Shown here in pieces: positions 17,303 through 25,942 of a stretch of 64,000 bases of DNA (the first letter of the stretch is position 1; each line of letters begins with the position of its first letter). Source of the stretch: an uncultured Allorhizobium sp. (GTDB taxonomy: Bacteria > Pseudomonadota > Alphaproteobacteria > Rhizobiales > Rhizobiaceae); NCBI GenBank assembly GCA_958439205.1, contig OY288189.1, forward strand, positions 4,107,001 through 4,171,000, written 5' to 3'. The notes beneath the pieces were generated by a model. It did no database searches. It was not told where the DNA came from and saw only the letters and a program-made list of their open reading frames with translations. The translations under genes were made by a program, and so were the position numbers.

Positions 17303-18140
17303 GGTTATAAATGTCCCATGCTTCTTCGCCGCTGGCGCGCTGGTGGATGATCGCCATCAGCGCCTTCACGACCGCCTTCGGATTGTCATGCTGATAGATG
17401 TTGCGTCCATAGACCATCCCGTTTGCGCCCTGAGCCATCAGGGCGGCTGATTTGGCGAGCACGACGCGCAGATCCTCGCGACCGCCGCCACGGACCAGAA
17501 CCGGGCAGCGCGCCGCCTCGATGACCTTGTGGAAGTCCTCGGGATCGCTGGTCGGATCGGCCTTGATGATATCAGCACCCATTTCGGAGGCCAGTCGGAC
17601 CAGCGTGACGATCTTCTCGGCGTCGCCGTCCACCTGGTAGCCGCCCCTGATATCATTGGGCAGCATCACCAAGGGCTCGATCATCAGCGGCATGCCATAG
17701 CGATGGCAATCGGCGCGCACGCGGCTGATGTTTTCGACGCATTGGCGAAAGAGTTCCGGCTCGTCCGGCAGCATGAAGAGATTGACGACGACGCAGGCCG
17801 CATCCATCTCCAGCGCGCCGATGATCGGTTCATCATGGTTCTGCAGTTGCGACCACATGCTGCGATGGCGCGTGGAATTGTAGGGGTTGCCCATGTCGAT
17901 GCGCATGACGAGCGCTGGCTTGTCGCGCTCGGGTCTCGCCTGCAGCAGATCGGCCTGGCCATAGGCCATCTGGATGGCATCGGGGCCTGCTTCGACAAGC
18001 TTGCCCACCACGCCTGCCATGTCCTCCAGGCCGATCAGGAAGCTCGGCTCGTTGCAGACACCGTGATCGATGGCGACGTCGAGGCAGCCGCCCTGACGAA
18101 ACAGCCTGTTCATGCGTGCCTTCTTGGATATTCGCATCAT
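17295..18140 (-). CDS. DhnA/LsrF-type class I aldolase
   Basis: About 281 residues forming a TIM barrel. Class I aldolase features are visible: DVAIDHGV near the first strand, the Schiff-base Lys in GADIIKADPTSD, the phosphate-binding VRGGGREDLR and the C-terminal YGRNIYQHDNPKAV. The family includes archaeal-type fructose-1,6-bisphosphate aldolase and LsrF, which cleaves a phosphorylated autoinducer-2 derivative; the C-terminal quarter looks particularly like LsrF. The start is placed at the ATG overlapping the stop of the GlpD-like gene. With the kinase and dehydrogenase it suggests oxidation and phosphorylation of a polyol, then cleavage to triose-type fragments. Confidence 0.88.
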   Translation of the reverse strand: MMRISKKARMNRLFRQGGCLDVAIDHGVCNEPSFLIGLEDMAGVVGKLVEAGPDAIQMAYGQADLLQARPERDKPALVMRIDMGNPYNSTRHRSMWSQLQNHDEPIIGALEMDAACVVVNLFMLPDEPELFRQCVENISRVRADCHRYGMPLMIEPLVMLPNDIRGGYQVDGDAEKIVTLVRLASEMGADIIKADPTSDPEDFHKVIEAARCPVLVRGGGREDLRVVLAKSAALMAQGANGMVYGRNIYQHDNPKAVVKALMAIIHQRASGEEAWDIYNRG

Positions 18141-19864
18141 GACGCCTTGTCCTTTTCCTTGCATCTGTCCTGAAGCATTGCGACCGAGACCCCGTAATAG
18201 GTCCCCAGTTCGTCGATGAGTTGCCGCCGCTCTGCCAACATCTGCTCACCAGACCAGGCAAGCTCGCGGGCCATGACGGTCAGCAGGGTGTCGAGAATTT
18301 CGAGATCGATCTGGCCGGTGATCGCAAGGCTCGTGCGGCGGAGCACGATGTCGGCCAGGTGATGGACGTCTTCGCCCTGGATCAGCCAGAGAATTTCGGC
18401 CAGCGTCATCACACTTGTGGAGGACAAGGGAACGTCATCCGGATGTCCGTCGCAGAAGGCCATGAGATCGAAGGCGCGCGATCCATAGGTGGATGCCAGG
18501 TGATCGGCGCGGGCCTTGCCGATCGGAAACTCGCGGGAGAGCAGCGCCGACAACCGCTCGCCATCCGCCGGATAGTTCCGGCCGCCACCGATGGGACGGT
18601 CGGCGGTCGTCGCGATCCGGGGACGACCGAGGAAGGCGAGCACCTCGTCGGTCACCTGTTCGCCGAAGGCGCGGAAGGTCGTCCACTTGCCGCCGACCAT
18701 GCAGAGCTGTGGCGGGTCGCTCTCGACACGATGAATGACATGGCTGCGCGAGATCTTGCCCGTGAATTCCGCATCGCTGCGCGGCAGCGGCCGGATGCCG
18801 CTGAAGCTGAAGACGATATCGGAGGCAGCGATGGCGAGATCCGGAAAGACGGTGCGGATGGCGGCGAGGATGTAGTCGCGTTCCGCAGGCTCGCAGCGTG
18901 TCCGGCCCGGCTTGTCGACCTTGATATCCGTCGATCCGGCCAGCACGCGGCCGAGATAGGGAAAGAGGATGCAGACCCTGTTGTCGGTGTTCTCGAAGAA
19001 GATCATGTGGCCGTTAAGGGCCTGATAAAGCGCGTCATTCGCCAGGATCAGATGCGATCCCTTTGTGCCGGTCACGGTCTTCTCGGCGGGTGCTGCGCCG
19101 TCGCTGAGCGCCGTGATGGTCTGGTCGATCCATGCGCCTGTGGCATTGACGATCATGCGGGGACGCACGACGATCAGTTCGTTCGAACCTTCTGCCGAGA
19201 GCTGGTAGCTGTCGCCGATCCGCAGGAGTTTCGCGTAGTTCAGCGCGATCGCCTGGGGCGCATCGCTTCTCGTGTCGAGGACGAGTTCGAGCGCCAGGCG
19301 TTCCGGCTGGCTGATCCATGCATCATAATAGGTCGCGGAATAGCGAACCTGAGGCGTCAGGGCTGGCCAGAGGGCCCGGGTGCTGCGGGCATTGCGGAAC
19401 TGGTGGCGCGGGAGAAGCCGGTTCTTGCGGGTGACAAAATCATAGAGCGAGAGGCCGGCCTTGATCGCGAGCGCCCCACGGCTCGATGGTTTACCGACTG
19501 AGCCGAAGAAGGTCGCAGCCGCGTTGAAGAAGCCGCTGAAGATCGAGTGGATCGGGATCGTCGTCGGCAGGGGGTGAACCATATGGGGTGCGAGCCTGAG
19601 CAGTGCATCGCGTTCGGCCAAGGATTCCCGGACGAGATTGAATTCGCCATTTTCGAGATAACGCAGCCCGCCATGGATCATGCGCGAGGGGGCGGCGCTG
19701 CAGCCCGAGGCGAAGTCGTCCCGCTCGACCAGAAGCACGCGCAATCCCTGCAGCGCCAGATCGCGATAGGCGGCGATGCCATTGATGCCGCCGCCGACCA
19801 CGACGACGTCGAAATCGCCGTCCTGTCGTATTCGCCTGAGCGCGTCCTCGCGGAATGTGGACAT
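18137..19864 (-). CDS. GlpD-like FAD-dependent (glycerol-3-phosphate type) dehydrogenase
   Basis: About 575 residues. The FAD dinucleotide motif VVVGGGINGIAAYRDLALQG (residues about 18-37) is followed by the GlpD block ASGCSAAPSRMIHGGLRYLE. The C-terminal part (about 390-520) is the helical DAO_C domain. GlpD enzymes oxidise glycerol-3-phosphate at the membrane and pass electrons to ubiquinone; the related EryB acts on erythritol phosphate. Here it sits with a kinase and aldolase rather than with glycerol uptake genes, so a different polyol phosphate is likelier than glycerol-3-phosphate. The ATG at 19864 is preferred to an upstream TTG. Confidence 0.88.
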   Translation of the reverse strand: MSTFREDALRRIRQDGDFDVVVVGGGINGIAAYRDLALQGLRVLLVERDDFASGCSAAPSRMIHGGLRYLENGEFNLVRESLAERDALLRLAPHMVHPLPTTIPIHSIFSGFFNAAATFFGSVGKPSSRGALAIKAGLSLYDFVTRKNRLLPRHQFRNARSTRALWPALTPQVRYSATYYDAWISQPERLALELVLDTRSDAPQAIALNYAKLLRIGDSYQLSAEGSNELIVVRPRMIVNATGAWIDQTITALSDGAAPAEKTVTGTKGSHLILANDALYQALNGHMIFFENTDNRVCILFPYLGRVLAGSTDIKVDKPGRTRCEPAERDYILAAIRTVFPDLAIAASDIVFSFSGIRPLPRSDAEFTGKISRSHVIHRVESDPPQLCMVGGKWTTFRAFGEQVTDEVLAFLGRPRIATTADRPIGGGRNYPADGERLSALLSREFPIGKARADHLASTYGSRAFDLMAFCDGHPDDVPLSSTSVMTLAEILWLIQGEDVHHLADIVLRRTSLAITGQIDLEILDTLLTVMARELAWSGEQMLAERRQLIDELGTYYGVSVAMLQDRCKEKDKAS

Positions 19865-19924
19865 GGAAGTACCGTTCGCTGGTTTTGAGGCCAACGTCCC
19901 AATTCTCTGTTGTGGCTGTGGTTG

Positions 19925-20941
19925 TTACCGGTCGAGTTCGACCAGATGGTCTCTTATGCCGGCCGTGATGGTCGACAATTCATGTTCCGTCAGGCGCAAG
20001 CGTGCGGCACCGGCATTCTCGATCGCCTGAGTCGGGTCGCGCGCACCGCAGAGCGAGAAGGTGATGCCCGGCTGGGCGAGCGTCCAGGCGATGACCACCT
20101 GGGCGACCGATGCCTTGTGCTGGTCTGCGATCGGGCGGATCACGTGCATCAGTCGAGCGACCTTTTCCCGATTGCTGAAACTGAAGCGCGGATTGCCATG
20201 CCGCTGGTCATCATCAGCAAAGACGCGGTCGGCACCGATCTTGCCCGAGAGCAGGCCGAGCGCCAGCGACGAATAGCTGAGAATGGAAACCCCGTTGTCA
20301 ATGCATGTGGGTACGAAGCTCGTCTCTATGTCGCGCTTCACCATGGAGTATTCCTCCTGGACCGCATCGAGCGCACCCGTCGCGAGATAGGCGGCGAAAT
20401 CTGCCTCCGACACATTGCTTGCGCCGATCGAGCGGATCTTGCCCTCCTCCTTCAGGCGGAGCAGTTCCCCGACCGTCTCGGCAATCGGCGTCGTCGCATC
20501 CTGCCAATGGGTCACGTAGTGGTCGATATAGTCGGTGCCCAAACGGCGCAGGCTTTGTTCGACTTCGTAGCGAATGGAGGACGGCCCCAAGTAGCGATGA
20601 ACCGGCTTGCCAGCCTGTTCGAAGAAGTAAGTCCCTTCGCCCACATGCCAGACGAGACCGCATTTGGAGACGAGAACGACCTTGTCGCGCTGGCCTGCAA
20701 TCGCCTTGCCGACGATGGTTTCAGCCAGCCCCATTCCATAGGCGGGTGCGGTATCGATGAGCGAGATGCCGGCATCCACCGAGGCCTTGATGGCGTCGAT
20801 CGATTGCTTTTCGTCGGTGCCGCCCCACATCCAGCCGCCGATCGCCCAGGTGCCGAGCCCGACCGCCGATGCCTTGATGCCACTTCGGCCAATGGGCCTG
20901 TTGAGTATGCCTTGGTCCGTCACCGGATCATCCTTCCCCAT
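19925..20941 (-). CDS. Aldo/keto reductase
   Basis: A 338-residue NAD(P)H-dependent oxidoreductase with a TIM barrel. The family pattern is clear: LGTWAIGGWMWGG near residue 30, LIDTAPAYGMGLAE near residue 57 (Asp and Tyr of the tetrad), LVSKCG near residue 83 (Lys) and the His in IDHYVTHWQD. It resembles the YajO/IolS-like AKRs that often occur in sugar and polyol catabolic operons. The ATG overlaps the end of the SorC regulator gene by 14 bases; a GTG six codons later has a better GGAAGGA ribosome site and may be the true start. Confidence 0.9.
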   Translation of the reverse strand: MGKDDPVTDQGILNRPIGRSGIKASAVGLGTWAIGGWMWGGTDEKQSIDAIKASVDAGISLIDTAPAYGMGLAETIVGKAIAGQRDKVVLVSKCGLVWHVGEGTYFFEQAGKPVHRYLGPSSIRYEVEQSLRRLGTDYIDHYVTHWQDATTPIAETVGELLRLKEEGKIRSIGASNVSEADFAAYLATGALDAVQEEYSMVKRDIETSFVPTCIDNGVSILSYSSLALGLLSGKIGADRVFADDDQRHGNPRFSFSNREKVARLMHVIRPIADQHKASVAQVVIAWTLAQPGITFSLCGARDPTQAIENAGAARLRLTEHELSTITAGIRDHLVELDR

Positions 20942-21893
20942 GTGTATCGAGTGCCCGGGCGATTTCTTCGTCCACCACGAGCGAGGTCAAAAACCGTCCG
21001 GCAAGGGTCGCCGCCACCGGGCCAGCCTTCAGGCTGCCAGCCGCCACGCCGATGATGGTCGGGCAGTTGGCAAGATCTGCCGGGTCGAGTGCCACGACCC
21101 GCGAATTTAGATCGATCTCGGCGAGCGAACCGTCCGCCTTGATCAGATGCGCCAGAAATTCTCCGGCAATGCCCGCGTCAACAAGCGCCTGGCCGCCCCG
21201 CGCCGGATCCGGCAACAGGTCGTAGTAGCCGGAGCCCGGCGCCTGGACCGACCCGATGCCAACCAGGGCTACGGTCGCCTTTCGTGCCAGATCGAAGACC
21301 TCACGGATCGAGGCGACATTCATGAGGAGGTCGCGCTGCTGCTCGTCCTCGGCAAACAGCGGTGCATGGACGAGTTGCGCCGTGCCACCGAGCTTGTCGG
21401 CCAGTTGCGTCGCCAGGTGGTTGACGTCGGTATAATGCTTGCCCTGCACGCCACCGGTCAGCGGCACGACCCTGATATCAAAACGGCGCTCGGCCTCCAG
21501 GTTTTCGACCACGGCACTCACCGCCTTGCCGCCGGTGATGGCGATGACGTCGCCATCCCGAAGCGTTTCGAGAAGATGGTTGGCCGCGACCCGTCCAACC
21601 ATCTGCAGCGTCGTCTCCGGATTGTCGGAGACGGTGGGCGTGACCACCGACTGCTTCAGGCCGAAGCGCTGCGTGACGTCGTTTTCCATATCAACCAGCC
21701 GCTGAAAGGGGCTGGAGATGCTGATCTTGACCATGCCCGCCTTGCGGCCAGCGGCGATCATGCGGTTCACCTTCGTATGCGAGAGGTTGAGCTTCTCGGC
21801 GATCTCCGACTGCTTCACACCCTCGATGAAATGCAGGACGAGGACCGAATACATCTGGCGCTGCTGATCGAATTCATCCCTGTTGTCCACCAT
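20928..21893 (-). CDS. SorC/DeoR-like sugar-binding transcriptional regulator
   Basis: A 321-residue protein. The N-terminal HTH (EGVKQSEIAEKLNLSHTKVNRMIAAG, residues about 24-49) is followed by the SorC effector domain, a periplasm-type sugar-phosphate fold with DGDVIAITGGKAVSAVVE, VVPLTGGVQG and the C-terminal GVAAGSLKAGPVAATLAG. SorC relatives include EryD and LsrR, which are repressors relieved by the phosphorylated substrate. It lies inside the operon it probably controls, between the ABC permease and the reductase. The likely operator is the 33-bp dyad at 25596-25628. Confidence 0.92.
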   Translation of the reverse strand: MVDNRDEFDQQRQMYSVLVLHFIEGVKQSEIAEKLNLSHTKVNRMIAAGRKAGMVKISISSPFQRLVDMENDVTQRFGLKQSVVTPTVSDNPETTLQMVGRVAANHLLETLRDGDVIAITGGKAVSAVVENLEAERRFDIRVVPLTGGVQGKHYTDVNHLATQLADKLGGTAQLVHAPLFAEDEQQRDLLMNVASIREVFDLARKATVALVGIGSVQAPGSGYYDLLPDPARGGQALVDAGIAGEFLAHLIKADGSLAEIDLNSRVVALDPADLANCPTIIGVAAGSLKAGPVAATLAGRFLTSLVVDEEIARALDTHGEG

Positions 21894-21925
21894 GACGCGT
21901 CGTCTCCTCGTTGCTTCCTGGATGC

Positions 21926-22927
21926 TCAGCGGCGACGCTTGACCAGGTAGTGGTCGAACAACACCGCGGTGAGCAGAATGCTACCTTTGATGATGTCCTG
22001 CCAGTAAACGGATACGTTGAGCAAGGAGAGCGAGCTGGAAACCACCGAAAGCAGGACCGCGCCGAGGATGGCACCGAAGATGGTGCCGGCACCGCCCGAG
22101 AGGCTGGCGCCGCCGATGACGGCCGCCGCGATCACGTTCAGTTCCATGCCGACGCCGAAACTGGGCTGGGCAGAGCCGAAGCGGGCCATGTAGATGACGC
22201 CGGCCACACCGCAGAGCGCAGAGCAGAGTGTAGTGGTGGCGAAGACGACGCGACCGACGCGGATCCCGGAATAGGCGGCCGCCTTGGGATTGCTGCCGGT
22301 ATAGAAGACCTTGCGGAAGGCCGTCGTCCGGCGCAGCAGGAAGTCGAAGGACACCACGACGACCACGAAGATGATGATGACGAGCGGGATGCCGTAGACC
22401 GCGCCCTGGCCGATGAACTTGAACTCCGGCGGCAGGGAAAAGAGCCCGAGCGGTCGACCACCCGTCGCCAGCAGGCAGACGCCGCGGGCAATCACCATGA
22501 CGCCGAGCGAAACGATGAAATGGTGCAGGCCGACCACGGTGGTCAGAAAGCCCATGAACATGCCGATGCAGGTGGTGACCGCGATGGCGAAGGCGGCAGC
22601 GGCCCAGGGATCGATCCCGTTCAGGAACAGCCAACCGGCGACCACCATGGCGAGCGCCGTAACCGAGCCGACCGATAGGTCGATGCCGCCCGAGATCAGG
22701 AGGATCGTCATGCCGACCACCACGATGCTTTCCACCGCAAAGGCCATGGCCATGGCGCGGAGATTGTCGACCGTGAGGAAGTAGGGCGAGATGAAGGACA
22801 TCACCGTGAACAGCGTTAGGATGATGACGATCAGGCCCGTCTCGCGCGCCTTGATCGCGGGCGTCCACCACTGGACCCGGCGCTCGGTGGCCGAGCCTGC
22901 GTGCTGCTGTGTGTCGATCGTTACCAT
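21926..22927 (-). CDS. Sugar ABC transporter permease (RbsC family)
   Basis: About 333 residues with roughly ten membrane helices. RbsC-type landmarks are GGIDLSVGSVTALAMVVAGW near residue 70 and the FYTGSNPKAAAYSGIRV coupling region near residue 215, with GGASLSGGAGTIFGAILGA near residue 275. It should form the inner-membrane channel as a homodimer. The ATG at 22927 is preferred to an upstream GTG because GGGAG is correctly spaced. It follows the ATPase gene by 13 bases. Confidence 0.92.
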   Translation of the reverse strand: MVTIDTQQHAGSATERRVQWWTPAIKARETGLIVIILTLFTVMSFISPYFLTVDNLRAMAMAFAVESIVVVGMTILLISGGIDLSVGSVTALAMVVAGWLFLNGIDPWAAAAFAIAVTTCIGMFMGFLTTVVGLHHFIVSLGVMVIARGVCLLATGGRPLGLFSLPPEFKFIGQGAVYGIPLVIIIFVVVVVSFDFLLRRTTAFRKVFYTGSNPKAAAYSGIRVGRVVFATTTLCSALCGVAGVIYMARFGSAQPSFGVGMELNVIAAAVIGGASLSGGAGTIFGAILGAVLLSVVSSSLSLLNVSVYWQDIIKGSILLTAVLFDHYLVKRRR

Positions 22928-22940
22928 TTGTCCCACTCCC

Positions 22941-24479
22941 TCATGCTTCGCCCACGGGCGAAGTATCGCCCCGGGTCAACTGACTGCTGATCGATGCAAG
23001 CTGCATGATCCGTTCTTCGGTCATCTCGGCACCCGTCACCTCGCCCGTGATGCGACCCTCGCGCACCACCAGCACCCGGTCGCTGACCCCGATCAGTTCG
23101 GGGAGCTCGGAGGAGATGACGATGACGCCGACGCCCTCGTTGGCGAGATCCCGGATCTGACGGTGGATCTCCGCCTTGGCGCCGACATCGACACCACGGG
23201 TCGGTTCGTCGAGGAAAACGACCTCAGGCTCGACCGACAACATCTTGGCGAGCGCGACTTTCTGCTGGTTGCCGCCGCTCAAGGTGTTGACGGCGTCGCC
23301 CACCCCGTTGGAGCGTAGCTTCAGCCGTGTCCCGTAGTGCTCGGCGCGTGTCGTCTCCTGTCGGCGGCTGATCAGCCCGAAGGGATTGGCCACGCGCTTG
23401 AGATCGAGCGCCGAAACGTTGCTGGCGATGGACATGTTGAGGAACAGGCCGTCGCCCTTGCGGTCTTCGGAGACATAGACCAGCCCCTCGCGGATGCTGT
23501 CACGATAGTCCCTCAGCGAGAGTTTGCGGCCCTTGAGCACGACCTCGCCTTCTGCCTTGCCTTCCAGGCGGCAGATGGCGCGCACGATCTCGCTGCGCCC
23601 TGCCCCGATCAGGCCGGCCAGGCCGAGGATCTCGCCCTTGCGTAAGTCGAAGCTGACGTTGGATACCCTTCGCCCTTCGGTCAGATTGCGCACCGAGAGG
23701 ATGACATCATCCGACTTGGCGTCCGGCGACTGCTTGGGCGGATAGAGCTTGTCGAGCACGCGCCCGACCATGCTGTTGACGACATCTTCCGGGGTGATCG
23801 CCGCGACGTCCGCCGTCTTGATGTGGCAGCCGTCGCGCATGATGGTGATGCGGTCACAATGCTGGAAGATCTCCGCCATGCGGTGGGAAATGTAGATGAT
23901 CGCGATGCCCCGGTCAGCAAGGCGACGCATGATCTTGAACAGCGTCTGCGCTTCGGTTTCGGTGAGGGCCGCTGTCGGCTCGTCGAGGATCAGGATGCGG
24001 CAGTCGAGCGTCAGCGCCTTGGCGATCTCGACGATCTGCTGCTGCGAAATCGAGAGATCGCCGGCACGGCGCCTCGGATCGATATCGCCGATTTCCTTGA
24101 GGATCTCAGCGGCGCGGACGACCAGTGCGCGGTAATCCATCAATAGGGTATGGCTGCTGCCGGTTTCGGCCATGAACATGTTTTCAGCGACGGAGATCTC
24201 CGGGCAGAGGGCGATTTCCTGGTGGACGAAGCCGATGCCGAGCCGATTGGCGGCATTCGGCGAAGCGATGCGAACGGGGGCACCGTCGAGACGGATCTCG
24301 CCACGATCGGGCTGCAGGATGCCGTCGATGATATGCATTAGCGTCGACTTGCCCGCACCATTTTCGCCGGCCAGAGCGTGGATTTCGCCGCGGCGCAGTT
24401 CCAGTTGGGCGCCACGCAGGGCCTGGACCGGTCCGAACGACTTGTGCACATCCGTCATGCTGAGGACGACCTCGGCCAT
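22941..24479 (-). CDS. Sugar ABC transporter ATPase (RbsA family, double nucleotide-binding domain)
   Basis: A 512-residue protein with two ABC domains. The N-terminal half has a full Walker A (GENGAGKST, near residue 38), signature LSISQQQIVEIAKAL and Walker B (LILDEPT). The C-terminal half has a modified Walker A (GLIGAGRSE), the signature LSGGNQQKVALAKML and VVFLDEPTRGVDVGAK. This is the normal RbsA/XylG/AraG pattern, in which the second site is degenerate. AGGGG precedes the ATG. It energises the adjacent RbsC-type permease. Confidence 0.95.
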   Translation of the reverse strand: MAEVVLSMTDVHKSFGPVQALRGAQLELRRGEIHALAGENGAGKSTLMHIIDGILQPDRGEIRLDGAPVRIASPNAANRLGIGFVHQEIALCPEISVAENMFMAETGSSHTLLMDYRALVVRAAEILKEIGDIDPRRRAGDLSISQQQIVEIAKALTLDCRILILDEPTAALTETEAQTLFKIMRRLADRGIAIIYISHRMAEIFQHCDRITIMRDGCHIKTADVAAITPEDVVNSMVGRVLDKLYPPKQSPDAKSDDVILSVRNLTEGRRVSNVSFDLRKGEILGLAGLIGAGRSEIVRAICRLEGKAEGEVVLKGRKLSLRDYRDSIREGLVYVSEDRKGDGLFLNMSIASNVSALDLKRVANPFGLISRRQETTRAEHYGTRLKLRSNGVGDAVNTLSGGNQQKVALAKMLSVEPEVVFLDEPTRGVDVGAKAEIHRQIRDLANEGVGVIVISSELPELIGVSDRVLVVREGRITGEVTGAEMTEERIMQLASISSQLTRGDTSPVGEA

Positions 24480-24554
24480 GACACCCCTCCCCTTCCATCA
24501 CTTCGACTTCCCCGGCGCCGCGAGACGCGCCGCCGGGGTCATGCAGGTCGGCGC

Positions 24555-25568
24555 TCAGCGCCCCTTCATGTATTCGTTGAGGTCGAAGGATGCGGCATTC
24601 GCCTTGGTGATGACCGCAAAACCATTGTCCATCGACGGCACCTGCATCGGGTTGAAGCCGGAGACCTTGTAGTCGTTGAACGGATCGATGAGTTCCGGAT
24701 GGGCGCCGAGGAAGGTGTTCATGAAGCCCATGAAGCCCTGGATGCCCTGGTTCGGATTGACCGACATGTGGATGTTGCCCTGCTTGATGTGTTCGAGCGT
24801 GGTGGGCGTGATGTCGGCGTGCAGGATCAGCACCTTCTTCTTGGCTTCGAGCACGGCCGCAACGGCACCTTCGGCAGAGCCGGCTTCCGGGATCCAGAGC
24901 GCGCCGAGGTTCGGATTGGCCTGCAGCATGGCGGCGACCGCCTGATAGGCAGCGTTGGAATCCTGGTTCGTCGCCTGGCGACCGACCAGCTTCATGTCCG
25001 GATGGGTGCGCTCCATGTAGTCGATCAGTGCGGTCACCCGCAGATCGTGGTTGCTCTGGCCCGGATTTTCGAGAACAGCATATTCCCCCTTGCCGCCCAG
25101 CGCCTTGACGATCTCTTCGGCCGCAAACTTCGCCTCGGCGACGTTGTCGGAGGTGATGTAGGCAGTGCGCTTGGACTTCGGCGAGTCTGCCGCAAACGTG
25201 GTGACCGAGATGCCGGAGTCGATGGCCCGGTTGATCGGCTCGATGAACGGATCCGACTGCATCGGATGCAGCAGAATGCCCTTCGGCTTCTTCACGACTT
25301 CCTGTTCGAAGGAAGCGATCTGCTTGGTGATGTCGTATTCCGGCGTGCCGGTGAAGGCAGCCTCGCAACCGAGTGCCTTGGCGGCCTGCTTGAAGCCTTC
25401 GAAGACCGGGACCCAATAGGGATGGCCGGAGACCATGACGTTCATGACATAGGTTTCACCCGGCTCGCAGGCGAACTTTCCTTCCGCATGGGCCGGCAGA
25501 ACGGACCCGGCGATGGCGGCGGCGGCAACCAGGCCGATGGCGGTGGCGGCCTTCAAAGACTTCAGCAT
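24555..25568 (-). CDS. Periplasmic sugar-binding protein (RbsB-like)
   Basis: About 337 residues. The signal peptide MLKSLKAATAIGLVAAAAIA with an AHA cleavage site is near residue 28. The mature protein is a type I periplasmic binding protein, with YVMNVMVSGHPYWVPVFEGF and KGILLHPMQSDPFIEPINRA at strand positions that bind ligand. The mature N-terminus contains a Cys (KFACEPGE) but not in a lipobox. GGGAGG is correctly spaced for this Met, while an upstream Met would give no proper signal peptide. First gene of the operon; no motif identifies the sugar. Confidence 0.92.
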   Translation of the reverse strand: MLKSLKAATAIGLVAAAAIAGSVLPAHAEGKFACEPGETYVMNVMVSGHPYWVPVFEGFKQAAKALGCEAAFTGTPEYDITKQIASFEQEVVKKPKGILLHPMQSDPFIEPINRAIDSGISVTTFAADSPKSKRTAYITSDNVAEAKFAAEEIVKALGGKGEYAVLENPGQSNHDLRVTALIDYMERTHPDMKLVGRQATNQDSNAAYQAVAAMLQANPNLGALWIPEAGSAEGAVAAVLEAKKKVLILHADITPTTLEHIKQGNIHMSVNPNQGIQGFMGFMNTFLGAHPELIDPFNDYKVSGFNPMQVPSMDNGFAVITKANAASFDLNEYMKGR

Positions 25569-25595
25569 TTTCCCCTCCCAGAGATCAAAGACAAG

Positions 25596-25628
25596 CGCAA
25601 TAAAATTCAACTGTCAGAATTTATTGCG
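25596..25628. promoter_or_regulatory. 33-bp dyad, candidate SorC operator
   Basis: The arms CGCAATAAA (25596-25604) and TTTATTGCG (25620-25628) are perfect inverted copies, and 12 of 16 positions match overall around a central base at 25612. The dyad lies 28 bases upstream of the binding-protein start and just downstream of the predicted -10 element, where a bound repressor would block transcription. Assignment to the SorC protein encoded in the operon is inference. Confidence 0.6.
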
Positions 25629-25636
25629 TGACGTGA

Positions 25637-25665
25637 TCTCTAATGCACGACGTTCCTCGCGTCAA
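25637..25665 (-). promoter_or_regulatory. Predicted sigma-70 type promoter of the sugar operon
   Basis: On the minus strand, TTGACG (25665-25660), a 17-base spacer and TAGAGA (25642-25637) form a reasonable -35/-10 pair. Transcription would begin near 25630, at the edge of the 33-bp dyad. The rest of the gap, up to the AarF-family gene stop at 25943, is AT-richer near 25680-25710 and then featureless; I see no terminator there. Confidence 0.5.
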
Positions 25666-25942
25666 TCATGTTCGCATAATATTTTTATCACTGAAATTTA
25701 TTTCGATCAAAGGCGGTGCCATGGAGATACCGCCGGGGAGCTGGAGGCTGTTCGGAGGATCGATGGCATGCTCGGCACCGCGAGAGCGCAAGTCGTGCCG
25801 TCGGCGGCAGCTTCGCGGCTGATACCTTGAGAGGGCCTCGTGAATGGCTGTCGCCATTCAGGCTGCTGGCTTGGGCTCCATCTGGCTGCAGGGTGCATCG
25901 TGAGCCACGGCAGGCATCTGGCAGCGGGACAGACCCTGGCCG

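Noticed and set aside
15803..25568. Naming the operon as lsr (AI-2) or ery (erythritol)
   Set aside because: Parts fit each, but LsrG and a two-gene permease are missing for lsr, and EryC is missing for ery, so neither label is supported.
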